The notes beneath the pieces were generated by a model, which saw only the letters and a list, made by a program, of their open reading frames with translations, was not told where the DNA came from and made no database searches. This document shows, piece after piece, positions 16,500-25,734 of a stretch of 57,964 bases of DNA. The DNA lies in the IMG/VR virus record IMGVR_UViG_3300024327_000007, positions 1 through 57,964 of that record. One strand, given 5' to 3'. The position numbers and the translations under genes are program-made. Source of the stretch: a virus. Each line of letters starts with the position of its first letter. The stretch's first letter is position 1.

Positions 16500-18254
16500 A
16501 TGTCTGGGTCGACATCTTTGTCGCAATCATATAGTTCATTTTCTGGTGTTGATATTCGAGTTATCATTAATGGTGCTCAAGTGGGTAGCATGCAGTATGT
16601 GAGCTATATGATTCAGCGTGAAAAAGCGCCGAATTATATTATGGGATCAGTAGATCCCGTTTCCTTTGCTAGAGGTAAGCGTGGCATCAATGGGATAATA
16701 AGGGGACTATTATTAGATGTAGACCCTCTCTATATGAAATCTTTTGATGGGGAAAAAGCGCTTTTGGATAAAGACGAGCTCTTTCTAAGAGAGCTCGACG
16801 AAAAGAAAACCGTTCAGCATCAACAGACAACCCAGCCTGTATTAAGAAGAAGACACGCTCCAGAAACTAGAGGCAAGTGGGAATATATATACGACGTGTT
16901 CATTTCCTTTAAGGTACTTCCCGGTGGCAGTTTTGGTGTCGCTGCAGAGGAATGTGTGAAAGGAGCTATTGTTGGAGTCATGGAAACGGTAGCAGTTTCA
17001 ATACTTTCAGGAGGGCTTGCAGCTGTACCTGCTTTTGTCAATTTGGTTAAAATAGCGATAACTGATTGCATAGGGGCAGTAGCGGAAAGTTTAATTTATA
17101 GTGGTGGTTTCATCATGATGGCTGAAGACTTTGTAAACAGTTTTCTTCATTATGAGGACGCCTATGAGGATCATCTGAAATACATAGTTGAGTGGAATAA
17201 AAAAGTAGACGCGTATAACGCAACACTTAAACCCACTGTAAGAACGATAAGCAAAACGGTAAACAGTAAGTCTTTGACTAATTATGCATTCCTGCAAGAT
17301 GAAAAGTATGACTTATCTAACTTAGGTAATAATTATGTTGTGGCTAAGCCAGAGTACCTAGACCAAATATTGCCTTTTGATATTGTTATCGTGGCTGTTA
17401 ATGAGTACGGCCAGTCGGCTCAGATGCGTATCTATGGATGTGAGATATTATCAGTTAATACAGAGTTAAGTATAGATGCGATGACTCTGCCTTATTCATT
17501 GAATTTCGTAGCAAAGACGATTTTACCTTGGAGGAGCTTCGATCTGCATGGATCTGAAGGGTCTGGCCCTGGTGGTTCAAGTATCAAGCAAGTTCCTGAG
17601 TCTCGTTACCCTGGCAGTATTTTAACTTCAGAGCCAGGTTACCTAAACATTGGGGACGAACTAAGTGAGGATCAAGTAAATGAACTTTTTGATGATGACC
17701 ATGTCTTCGAAGACGATGAGGACGATGACGGAGATGGAATTTTAAATCAAGATGACGCTCTTCCAGGGAATCCTAATGAATCTCAAGATACTGATGGCGA
17801 CGGGGTTGGAGACAACCAAGATCCTGATGACGATAACGATGGTCTTTTAGATGGAGATGACCCGAACCCGAACATTCAGGATGATCCAGCAAGAGACGAT
17901 ACGGGTGGCCATGATGGCATTGAAGAACCTGTCGATACTGATGGTGATGGAATCCCAGATGAAGATGATGACTTTCCATTTGATCGAGACAATGATAGCA
18001 TTATTGATGAAATGGACCCTCAGCCTGATGTTCCAAGAGAGGTTGATGACGATGACTTGACGGGTGGCCATGATGGCATCGAAGAACCTGTTGATTCTGA
18101 TGGCGACAATTTCCCAGACAATGTAGACTCCGACGATGATAATGATGGCATCCCCGACGATATAGATCCAGACCCTTTAGTTCAAAACGACCCAACAAGC
18201 GATGACTTGACGGGAGGCCATGATGGTGATGAAGCGGTACCAGATGAAGAGTAG
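16500..18254 (+). CDS. Tail-tube paralogue with hydrophobic insert and Ca-binding tail
   Basis: From the ATG at 16500 the product is 584 residues. Its first 80 residues and residues about 268-355 are close copies of the two blocks of the preceding tube protein (SGVDIRVIING; QREKAPNYIMGSVDP; EYGQSAQMRIYGCEIL; TILPWRSF). Three things differ. The middle loop is replaced by a long, partly hydrophobic helical segment (about 142-210, with VGVMETVAVSILSGGLAAVP). It is followed by a charged helix. From about residue 398 the protein is an Asp-rich tail with DTDGDGIPDEDD-type loops, the thrombospondin type 3 pattern that binds calcium in other proteins. It may form a specialised ring, tail tip or collar; that is inference. 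Confidence 0.7.
   Translation: MSGSTSLSQSYSSFSGVDIRVIINGAQVGSMQYVSYMIQREKAPNYIMGSVDPVSFARGKRGINGIIRGLLLDVDPLYMKSFDGEKALLDKDELFLRELDEKKTVQHQQTTQPVLRRRHAPETRGKWEYIYDVFISFKVLPGGSFGVAAEECVKGAIVGVMETVAVSILSGGLAAVPAFVNLVKIAITDCIGAVAESLIYSGGFIMMAEDFVNSFLHYEDAYEDHLKYIVEWNKKVDAYNATLKPTVRTISKTVNSKSLTNYAFLQDEKYDLSNLGNNYVVAKPEYLDQILPFDIVIVAVNEYGQSAQMRIYGCEILSVNTELSIDAMTLPYSLNFVAKTILPWRSFDLHGSEGSGPGGSSIKQVPESRYPGSILTSEPGYLNIGDELSEDQVNELFDDDHVFEDDEDDDGDGILNQDDALPGNPNESQDTDGDGVGDNQDPDDDNDGLLDGDDPNPNIQDDPARDDTGGHDGIEEPVDTDGDGIPDEDDDFPFDRDNDSIIDEMDPQPDVPREVDDDDLTGGHDGIEEPVDSDGDNFPDNVDSDDDNDGIPDDIDPDPLVQNDPTSDDLTGGHDGDEAVPDEE
17691..18251 (+). repeat. Asp-rich TSP3-like coding repeats
   Basis: This stretch encodes about 187 residues dominated by Asp, with D-x-D-x-D-G loops such as DTDGDGVGDNQD, DDDNDGLLDGDD and DDDNDGIPDDID. 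A larger unit beginning TGGHDGIEEPVD recurs at 17901 and 18060, with a degenerate copy (TGGHDGDE) at 18210, giving spacings of 159 and 150 bases. DNA identity around the unit starts is high, pointing to internal duplication. Confidence 0.9.
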
Positions 18255-18263
18255 GAGTATCAA

Positions 18264-19205
18264 ATGAGTTCAAACGCTGACTACACATATAGCTATTCTG
18301 GATCAGACTGTGATGCTTATGCTTTCTTTCCTGGAAGTGAAGGGTTACGGGATCATATAACAGATACATTAGAGGCACAGAGAAAATCTCAGATTTCATT
18401 TGAGGGGAATTTGGCTCAGCCAAGATCACCAATAAGTATACCTGAAGTTGGTCCGCCGCTTTTCCCACTTCCTATAAACTCAACGCAACAAATAAAAACT
18501 CGAGATAGCTTAAAAACTTCATTTGAAACTAATGCAAACTTTTTCTCTCCCGTCAAAATGACTCAAATGGCTACGATATCCATTTCGATACATGAAGCCA
18601 AGTCTCCCGTAAGGAGAATTGGCGAAAGAGGTGTCTCTGGATACACTCGTGGTATTAGAACTATTGCTGGAACTATAGTGTTTTTAGTAATAGAAGATCA
18701 TCCATTAAGGATGTTGGCCGCAAAAGATCCTGCTAACATTTATAGTAATCTTGTTGGTTGGTCCAGAGACTTAACAACAAAAGGTGTTGGTTCTGGACAT
18801 GGTAAGAACAAGATTAAATTTGATAATAAAATATCAACATTAATATCTCCAATGAATATAATGCTAAGGTATCAAACTGAAGTAGCTAGGAATGGTCAAG
18901 CAGACCCAGGAGCATCAATGATGCTAGAGGGTGTTGAATTCGTAAACGAAGGTATTGTGACTTCTGTTAATGATATGGTAACTGAAGTAGTCTGCCAATT
19001 TGTAGCTCAGGATATACGCCCTTTTACAGATTTAAATAAAAGCAGTAGTAATGAGATAATTAAAGCGTATGAAAATAACAAGGGCAGCCAACTTTATGAG
19101 CCGTACTATAGAAGCTTAATTAATAGGCATAAAAACAATCAGCCTGCTAGGACTCCGAATCAATTTGGAAGTGTAGAGGTGTTGCTTGATGAATACGGAG
19201 CTTAA
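18264..19205 (+). CDS. Third tail-tube-like protein
   Basis: A 313-residue protein with distant similarity to the two upstream tube proteins. It keeps the sequence context RGIRTIAGTIVFLVIEDHPL (about residues 133-152), matching the RGKRGIAG block, then ends the barrel with MLEGVEFVNEGIVTSVNDMV. The first 90 residues are different, polar and Pro-rich. A ribosome site (TAGGAG) overlaps the previous stop region. Extra tube-like proteins in myophages often cap or initiate the tube at the baseplate or neck end. That role is inferred from similarity and position. Confidence 0.5.
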   Translation: MSSNADYTYSYSGSDCDAYAFFPGSEGLRDHITDTLEAQRKSQISFEGNLAQPRSPISIPEVGPPLFPLPINSTQQIKTRDSLKTSFETNANFFSPVKMTQMATISISIHEAKSPVRRIGERGVSGYTRGIRTIAGTIVFLVIEDHPLRMLAAKDPANIYSNLVGWSRDLTTKGVGSGHGKNKIKFDNKISTLISPMNIMLRYQTEVARNGQADPGASMMLEGVEFVNEGIVTSVNDMVTEVVCQFVAQDIRPFTDLNKSSSNEIIKAYENNKGSQLYEPYYRSLINRHKNNQPARTPNQFGSVEVLLDEYGA

Positions 19206-19207
19206 CC

Positions 19208-19678
19208 ATGAGTTTTTATAATTACGAATATTTTTCAGGTGCTAATGTAAACATAGCTTTTAGTAATGCAGATTCAGGTGATCATAAATATCAGGACGTT
19301 CTAGAGTGTGCAGGAATAAGCTATAGTATTCAGAACTCTCAGCAACCAATATACGGGTATGCATCTACGCAATTCGATGCCATGCTCCCTGGAAGGGAAA
19401 TTGTTCAAGGAAATTTTGTTGTAAATTATGTCAAACCAGATTATATCTTAACAGACATACTAAAAGAACCAGCTAATACGATGGGAAGCCCCGTGATGTC
19501 TTATAATGGTTTCTTAACAAGTGCATTTGATATTAAGGTTAGCTTTGGAGATCAAAGCGACATAATAATTAAAACTTGTTATTTGATTTCACGCGGGCAA
19601 ACTGTACAAATATCCGAACAAGTTATATTAGAAGAATATGGTTTTTTAGGTAGATCATTAGAATACAAAAACAAATGA
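19208..19678 (+). CDS. Fourth small tube-like or tail-completion protein
   Basis: The 156-residue product starts two bases after the previous gene. It has a segment QQPIYGYASTQFDAMLPGRE (about residues 44-63) followed by VQGNFVVNYVKPDYI, echoing the layout 'P-x-Y-x-x-G ... G-x-x-x-x-G' of the tube proteins, then VILEEYGFLGRS at the end. It is short and predicted beta-rich. A role as tube initiator or tail completion protein fits its place between tube genes and tail chaperones. The family link is by eye only. Confidence 0.45.
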   Translation: MSFYNYEYFSGANVNIAFSNADSGDHKYQDVLECAGISYSIQNSQQPIYGYASTQFDAMLPGREIVQGNFVVNYVKPDYILTDILKEPANTMGSPVMSYNGFLTSAFDIKVSFGDQSDIIIKTCYLISRGQTVQISEQVILEEYGFLGRSLEYKNK

Positions 19679-19684
19679 GGTTAC

Positions 19685-20605
19685 ATGGCGCTTAAAGGCA
19701 AGAAGTTAGATTCAGATTTAGTAATGTTTGGAGAGCCTTTAAATGAAAAAGCTCTTAACGCCTTACAAAGAAGTTCTCCTACTGCCGAGCAGATTATAAA
19801 AAGTCTGCCTCCTACGGCATTTATTCCAATACCTGAGGAGACGCAGAAAGAAAAAGATCAGCGATTGGAAATTGAAAAAGCAGCCTCTGCTAAAGACGAG
19901 GTGCTTTCAGCTGAAACTGCTAGGAAAGATCGATTGAAAAAGAAAAAGGATGCCGCAATAAAAAAGCGTAAAGCGCGCTTAAGTCGGAAGAAACCAGTAG
20001 AACCGCCTCCTCCGCCACCACCAAAAGTGGAGGAGGAAATACCCAGTCAAACTATTATTAAAACTTTAATTGAAGAAAATATAAATATTGAGGAGAAGAT
20101 TTCTATGAATCTTGATGATGAATTAAAAGCTCTTGAAGAAAACATTAAGCCAAAAGTTGCAGAGCCTGTGGTGGAGCCACAACCAGTAGAAGAACCTACT
20201 GTTCAAACAGATTTAAAAGATCAAATTTTAGAACTGCTTGAGGGCGAAGACAACCCTCCAAGCTTAGAATTGATATCGGCTTGGAAAGAAGCGTATGGGA
20301 AAAATGGAATTCATGTAATGGCTTTTGGAGAAGGCGATGTCTATGTTTATCATCATTTAACTCGTGGCGAGTGGAAGAAGATAAAAGAGATAATGAATAA
20401 GATGAGGGAGAGTGAGAATCCAGAAGAAGTGGAAGAGAAGCTAAAGGAAAAAGTTGTACTATACTGTATTCTCTGGCCGAGTGTAAATGAGAGATGGCTT
20501 GAATATTGTAAGGCGGGAATATTGGATTCGCTTTATCAAATGATTCTTTTGAACTCAGGTTTCTTAACTCCACAACAAGCAATGCTTTTAACGACACAGT
20601 TATAA
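19685..20605 (+). CDS. Probable tail assembly chaperone (first)
   Basis: The 306-residue protein lies between tube genes and the giant tail genes, the standard position of tail assembly chaperones. Residues 1-120 are charged, with an Ala/Lys-rich helix and a run of eight prolines (around 105-116). After an acidic linker, the conserved part (about 198-306) contains YVYHHLTRGEWKKIKEIMNK and VVLYCILWPSV, resembling chaperone domains in large phages. GAGG overlaps the previous stop. No ribosomal frameshift to the next gene is apparent: its frame has a TAG nine bases before its own start. Confidence 0.5.
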   Translation: MALKGKKLDSDLVMFGEPLNEKALNALQRSSPTAEQIIKSLPPTAFIPIPEETQKEKDQRLEIEKAASAKDEVLSAETARKDRLKKKKDAAIKKRKARLSRKKPVEPPPPPPPKVEEEIPSQTIIKTLIEENINIEEKISMNLDDELKALEENIKPKVAEPVVEPQPVEEPTVQTDLKDQILELLEGEDNPPSLELISAWKEAYGKNGIHVMAFGEGDVYVYHHLTRGEWKKIKEIMNKMRESENPEEVEEKLKEKVVLYCILWPSVNERWLEYCKAGILDSLYQMILLNSGFLTPQQAMLLTTQL

Positions 20606-20619
20606 TAAGGTAGCGTGCA

Positions 20620-21333
20620 ATGGATTTTAAAAAAATCTTAGAATCAGATTGCGACCTATATTCAATTGCATTAGATGAGTTCTGCGTATTTGAGTTCAGG
20701 CTACTGAAGATAAAAGAATTTAATTTCTTCAGTAAGTTAATAAATAGCGGACTGCCAGAGTTGATTGTACATGACGAAGTGTTCAACCTATGCTACCTGG
20801 GTAGGCATGATTACTTGCCATCTAATCTTCCGGCTGGGTATACCATCTCAACTGGAAGAATGATCTACAAGCTTTCTGGAGAAAACGAGGGAGAGGAATT
20901 CTTACTGGCCATCGCCAAGGAAAGAACTTTAAACCCTCTGGACAGCATATATGAGCATATGCGATGTACAGTATTTAGTGGCTTTAGTTCGATGACACCA
21001 AAGTGTATAGACAATATGACAGAGAAGCAGTTTATTAAAAACTTTGTTGCTGCAGAAAACTTATTGTCTAAAACTAAACCTGGGTTTCAAAGACTTGATC
21101 TAGAAAAAATATATAAAGAATTGTATAATATTCAAGATGAAGAAACTAAAGAACAAGAAGAAGATCCAGCTAATTCTGAAAGTATATATGTTAATGATGC
21201 TAGTATGCTAGAAAAAGAATTAGGTTATTGGGAGATGAGAGCTGCTGAAAACGAATTCTTAAAAGAAGAAATGACTAGAATCAATAAGGAGAAGCTGAGT
21301 AAATCAGATTTACAATCCTTAGACAGGAGATAG
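20620..21333 (+). CDS. Probable tail assembly chaperone (second)
   Basis: This 237-residue protein follows the first chaperone after a 14-base gap. Its N-terminal part has FEFRLLKIKEFNFFSKLIN (about residues 25-43), similar in layout to the segment VYHHLTRGEWKKI in the previous protein. It then has LPAGYTISTGRMIYKLSGEN and a helical region ending in a Glu/Lys-rich coiled coil. Many tailed phages need two chaperone forms, often joined by a frameshift; here they would be separate genes. AAGGT precedes the ATG. A tape-measure chaperone role is inferred from position. Confidence 0.45.
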   Translation: MDFKKILESDCDLYSIALDEFCVFEFRLLKIKEFNFFSKLINSGLPELIVHDEVFNLCYLGRHDYLPSNLPAGYTISTGRMIYKLSGENEGEEFLLAIAKERTLNPLDSIYEHMRCTVFSGFSSMTPKCIDNMTEKQFIKNFVAAENLLSKTKPGFQRLDLEKIYKELYNIQDEETKEQEEDPANSESIYVNDASMLEKELGYWEMRAAENEFLKEEMTRINKEKLSKSDLQSLDRR

Positions 21334-21334
21334 T

Positions 21335-24300
21335 ATGTTTACTCAGCAAGGACCAGGAAGTATTTTCTATTCAGCGGTAGCTGCTGAGCCAGAGATGCAC
21401 CCACTAATTGAGGGGGCGCTATCTTTAACCCCGTATGCTGTCGGTATAGGTGCAGCAAAATACATGATGCACTCCCCTTATGGGGGGAGTGCCGATGCTA
21501 GATATACTAAGTATGATATCTTTCAAGCGCAGATCAGGAACCTAGCAAACAAAACCCCATTTGGGTTTGCTAATACTTTCAGAATACCTGAGTTCATGAG
21601 TCCGTATGCCTCTCCAGATGCACTGGGCATGGAGAAGGGCATCTCAGGATTTGATGGAAGCGAAACTTTTAAATATACCTATTCGGCCGATTCCTTACAT
21701 ACGCAAAGTACACAAAAAGTTGTAAGAGAGCTTGTTGGGGAAGACGCTTACAGTCAGATAACAACGCACCTAAGCACACAAGATGATGAGACTTTTAAGT
21801 TAACTTATGAGCAGAAAGCGGATCAAAGAGGGCGTGGCCGATTAATCTTTGAGCAGCTCGAAGATTTTACAGAAGATGAAGTCGATGCCGCAGGAAAAAT
21901 AACTGGAACTAAAATTTCCAAACGAGTTAAATCAGGAAGTGCTAAACTGCTTTCGGAAGATGTAGCAGTTCAAAACTTAAGATATGGTGCGGATTTATAC
22001 GATAAGATAGAAGACCTTGATATTAGTGGAAAAATCAATCCTGCATATCAGGGGTCTCTTCAAAACCTTGATATACCAGAGGTTATCTTTGACGATGTAT
22101 TCAAGGGTAGCGATGGAAGCGTTGAGCGCTTAGGTCTGGTAGCTTCAACAAGAGGAGCCTTCTCAACGCTTGGCGATTTGAGAAGACGCACCTCGCTTGC
22201 AACAGCTTACCTTTCAACAGGACTCAACAGATTTAATAGGCTGATATCAGCAACGAAAGAACAGATACCAGTTTTTGGAAAAGTACTAGGAGACTTTGGG
22301 GAAGCTACAGGTCTGGGTCTCTCCACGAAGCCTGGACCGTTTTATAAGCAGTTCTTTGAAATAGGCTACAAGGCAAGTAAAATTGGTGCAGCAGCTATAG
22401 GGTTGCAAACTATAGACCACTATAGAAGGAATTATGGTCTTGGTGGGAATGCAGTTGCTTCTGCTGGAGTTGCTGCTGGAGTTGGCTATCTGTACAGTAA
22501 GATGGCGAAAGGCAGTCCAAAGATCGCTCCAATGAAAGTTGGTGGTGCTGCATTCTTAGCACAAATGCTAATGCCAGGATTTGACAAAGGTGTTATCGAA
22601 GGGCTTGCCACTACAGCAGTAAATGTAGATGTTGGCAGATCTTACCTTGGGCAAATCACAGGGATGTCCTATCTCAAGCGAGGTATAGAGGGTGTGCTTC
22701 CGGGATTCACAGATACCTCTACTAGTCTGTTTTTAGGATTAGGTGTTGCTGCGCTTTCGTACAAGGGGTATGGACAGAACTTCCTGAAGAGAAGTGCTGC
22801 AAGCAACTTGACTCAAGTTGATGAGTTCGCAAGTAAATTGCTTCCACAGCTAGTTAAAGATCGGGTTGGCTTTGTTAGTGGTGCTTCAGGGGATATAAAG
22901 ATTCCATTAACAAAAGCTCAAATAAATGCTAGCGAGGTATACGATGCCTTAACGCCAGTTAAGATTGGCGGGGAGTTTAACGAAACATTTCAAAAATACA
23001 ATCCACTGGCCAAAGAACTAGGTGGTATTTCCGAAACTTCCCCACAGTATATGGACTACACTCGTCGAGTGAATGACATCTTGGATGGAAAAGGGAAGGC
23101 CGATCTCAGTAAAACGCAAACAAAAGATTTAATGAATTTCTTTAACAAAAATAAAGATCTTTTTAAAGGTGCAGGTATAACCGATACTTCTGAAATTGAA
23201 AAAAGGATACTAGACTTCAATTACTCCATGGATGCTAAAGTCGGATCAGCCTTTTTCGATGAATACCATAATAAGAATGATCTAAATAGATCTCTACTTG
23301 ATAGAATTGAAATTATAAATAATAAATATCAAGGCGGATCTCTACTTGATAATATGTTAAGGCGAACTGAGATCTTTGGCGCAGAGATATATCATTCGTT
23401 TTTCGGCGCATCCATGAAAGGGGAAGTAACTAGAAACATAGGTGGAGACGAGGTTACTAAGACTTATGATGAGTTTGCCAAGGGGTTAAATGCCTCGCCA
23501 ATCTTTAGGAGATTTGGCGCGTTATTCTTAGGCGTCGCTGGAGCACACCAACTCCTAACAGGAGGGTTGTTAGGTACGATGGAGAATCCTGATGAATTAA
23601 AAGAGATTTATTCAGGAAAGAAATTAGTTGAAATTAAAAAGGGTCGCTGGTGGGAAGGTGGTGGAACCCCGTTAGAGGGAAACGAAACAAGTTATTTTAG
23701 ACCGCACGCATACGTATCCTTAATGACCCAAGCAAAAGAAAGAGCTGTCTGGGGGGATGAAACCGATGAGCATTCACCATTAACTAGATTTTTCTTGAAG
23801 AACTTCACTTACCATCTTGAAGAGAAGAACTATTACGATAGGCCTTATCCAATTTCAGGTGCTGCATTTGAAGACGTCCCCGTCCTAGGAGGGATACTTT
23901 CAAATACTATTGGCAGGATAATAAAGCCACCGAAGTTAATGCATGAAGAAGAACTGTCGCAAATAAATTCAGGAGGAGTGAGAGAGACAGCATTTTTACA
24001 AGAGTTTGGTTCAAGTTCAGATCTTGGTCAAATAGGTCCAGGCACCCCTAAAAGTCCATATTCAATGACTTCAATGATTGGGGGTATGCAATATCAATTT
24101 AGAGAGATTGAAGGCCTCACTGGGTACACTAAAAACTATTTACAAAAATTAGTAACAGGAAGAGAGACTGTTGGTACTAGAGAATTCATGATGGCTAGTT
24201 CGTCCGATATGGACTCTGCAATTTTAGATTATTGGGATATGGATCTTGGTGGCATGGCATTCACCTCAGAGCCTATAAGGCGAATGCTTCCTAGACCAAG

Positions 24301-25729
24301 ATCAGATATCGAAAAGTACAATCCAATCGCTAATACAATGCCATCTTGGATGCCAGCACGCTACAAGAGGGGCGACCCTTACAGGTCGATACCAAACGGG
24401 TTCGCAAGAATGCCAGGAAAGGCATACGAGGCTTTAAATCCTGAGTTAAAGGGAATGGATCCTGAAGACTACCCAGACGTACACAAGTATAAAATACTAT
24501 CTGATTTATCATCTAAGTCCAGAGAGACTATGCGGCTTCGAAATCAACTTATGGAGCGAAGAGCTGCAGGCTTAACGACGGAGCTTGAAAACAGGATACT
24601 GGACAATGCATCAGAGGCACATCAAAAACGACTAGCTTCAACGAGAGATTTTGATTACGCCAAGAATGCGATCAAGATACCCGTGGTTTCTGACATAACG
24701 AAATCAATGTATCAAGGTGCAGAATCTATAATTCGAAAAGTTACTGCTCCAGTTGAATACTTAATGCCAGGCGGCTTCAGGCCTACTCAGAAGCTACTGG
24801 GTAGAACTCGCTCTGCAATTGAGACTTATGAACAAGAGAGAATATATGGGACTACTAATGCATTTTGGGACAAGCATGTAAGGGATTGGTTCCGACCAGC
24901 ATTTTATAGCGCTGCGAATTTAATGGGCTGGGATGGAAAACCAATGCACGTTCAAAAAAGAGAAGAACTGGACGAGCATTTCGATAAATTACAATTTTTA
25001 AAATACATGAAGCTAGCTCAGAATGCAGAAAACGCAAATGACAAAACACGTTATATGCGTATGGCTGGTCAAACCAGGACTGGCGTCAACCCAAATGGAG
25101 ACGCTCTAGGGCTTTATTTGTCGCTACCTAATGCGGAGAAGCGCTTCTTTGATTCGTTTGCGAATGCATCTGGAAAAGATCGAGAAAGAATATTAGAGTT
25201 AGTGCCTGAAGATCAGAAGCATTTATATACCTCTGTGTGGAATCGGATGGATTCTGGCGAGAAGATGTCTCTAATAGGTGCAGATCCAAAAGGCTCAATA
25301 GATCAGAACTACATGTTCGATAAACTTTCTGAGGTCGAAGACCATTTTATAAACCAGCCCTTGCCGCCACCTGACTGGATCGGATGGCACAAAGACGTTG
25401 ACATGGAAGATGTGAAAGTCAAGTACATAGATAACAGTGGTGCCGAAACGCATGACTATGACGTATGGAACTCACAGGTGCGTAGAGCGTCCAGGCGTCC
25501 ATTCTTAGAAGGTTCTGACATGTTTATGTACGAAAACCCAGGTCCGTCCAGAAACTCCGCTAGAAATAGACTGGTGCGAGGAATGAAAAATTCCACTGGA
25601 CTGGATTTTAGTAGAATGCTTGTTAATACTTCTCATGCTCCATATGAGAATAGTAGAGCAGAAATATATTATAATGATGATAGAAGTTCTGAAATTCTTT
25701 CAATGTTAAGCTTAGCTATAAGAGGTTAG
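21335..25729 (+). CDS. Giant tail protein, tape-measure region (1464 aa)
   Basis: The 1464-residue product starts two bases after the chaperone gene behind AGGAG. It contains short hydrophobic or small-residue helices (about 372-390, 398-430, 466-478 and 722-750, e.g. FGALFLGVAGAHQLLTGG). The C-terminal half is polar and Pro/Arg/Tyr-rich. It has a distinctive block near 1001-1035 (MPSWMPARYKRGDPYRSIP, then FARMPGKAYEAL) that I recall from other large-phage tail proteins. Position next to chaperones fits a tape measure or a protein packed in the tail lumen. Whether this or the next gene sets tail length cannot be decided here. No enzyme motif was found. Confidence 0.55.
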   Translation: MFTQQGPGSIFYSAVAAEPEMHPLIEGALSLTPYAVGIGAAKYMMHSPYGGSADARYTKYDIFQAQIRNLANKTPFGFANTFRIPEFMSPYASPDALGMEKGISGFDGSETFKYTYSADSLHTQSTQKVVRELVGEDAYSQITTHLSTQDDETFKLTYEQKADQRGRGRLIFEQLEDFTEDEVDAAGKITGTKISKRVKSGSAKLLSEDVAVQNLRYGADLYDKIEDLDISGKINPAYQGSLQNLDIPEVIFDDVFKGSDGSVERLGLVASTRGAFSTLGDLRRRTSLATAYLSTGLNRFNRLISATKEQIPVFGKVLGDFGEATGLGLSTKPGPFYKQFFEIGYKASKIGAAAIGLQTIDHYRRNYGLGGNAVASAGVAAGVGYLYSKMAKGSPKIAPMKVGGAAFLAQMLMPGFDKGVIEGLATTAVNVDVGRSYLGQITGMSYLKRGIEGVLPGFTDTSTSLFLGLGVAALSYKGYGQNFLKRSAASNLTQVDEFASKLLPQLVKDRVGFVSGASGDIKIPLTKAQINASEVYDALTPVKIGGEFNETFQKYNPLAKELGGISETSPQYMDYTRRVNDILDGKGKADLSKTQTKDLMNFFNKNKDLFKGAGITDTSEIEKRILDFNYSMDAKVGSAFFDEYHNKNDLNRSLLDRIEIINNKYQGGSLLDNMLRRTEIFGAEIYHSFFGASMKGEVTRNIGGDEVTKTYDEFAKGLNASPIFRRFGALFLGVAGAHQLLTGGLLGTMENPDELKEIYSGKKLVEIKKGRWWEGGGTPLEGNETSYFRPHAYVSLMTQAKERAVWGDETDEHSPLTRFFLKNFTYHLEEKNYYDRPYPISGAAFEDVPVLGGILSNTIGRIIKPPKLMHEEELSQINSGGVRETAFLQEFGSSSDLGQIGPGTPKSPYSMTSMIGGMQYQFREIEGLTGYTKNYLQKLVTGRETVGTREFMMASSSDMDSAILDYWDMDLGGMAFTSEPIRRMLPRPRSDIEKYNPIANTMPSWMPARYKRGDPYRSIPNGFARMPGKAYEALNPELKGMDPEDYPDVHKYKILSDLSSKSRETMRLRNQLMERRAAGLTTELENRILDNASEAHQKRLASTRDFDYAKNAIKIPVVSDITKSMYQGAESIIRKVTAPVEYLMPGGFRPTQKLLGRTRSAIETYEQERIYGTTNAFWDKHVRDWFRPAFYSAANLMGWDGKPMHVQKREELDEHFDKLQFLKYMKLAQNAENANDKTRYMRMAGQTRTGVNPNGDALGLYLSLPNAEKRFFDSFANASGKDRERILELVPEDQKHLYTSVWNRMDSGEKMSLIGADPKGSIDQNYMFDKLSEVEDHFINQPLPPPDWIGWHKDVDMEDVKVKYIDNSGAETHDYDVWNSQVRRASRRPFLEGSDMFMYENPGPSRNSARNRLVRGMKNSTGLDFSRMLVNTSHAPYENSRAEIYYNDDRSSEILSMLSLAIRG

Positions 25730-25734
25730 ATAAT

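Noticed and set aside
20196-20786. A 196-codon open frame on the minus strand
   Set aside because: It lies antisense across the two chaperone genes, has no ribosome site in context, and its product is Ser/Leu-rich low-quality sequence typical of a shadow of AGA/GAA-rich coding.
21469-21492. Perfect 9-bp stem hairpin (GCACTCCCC / GGGGAGTGC)
   Set aside because: It is inside a coding region and not followed by a T run. Similar 7-8 bp stems (16775, 29477, 32779, 53710) occur, but about five 8-bp stems with short loops are expected by chance in 58 kb.
23287-23352. Repeated gatctctacttgata about 50 bases apart
   Set aside because: Short, within coding sequence, and explained by two Ser-Leu-Leu-Asp peptides; no larger structure.
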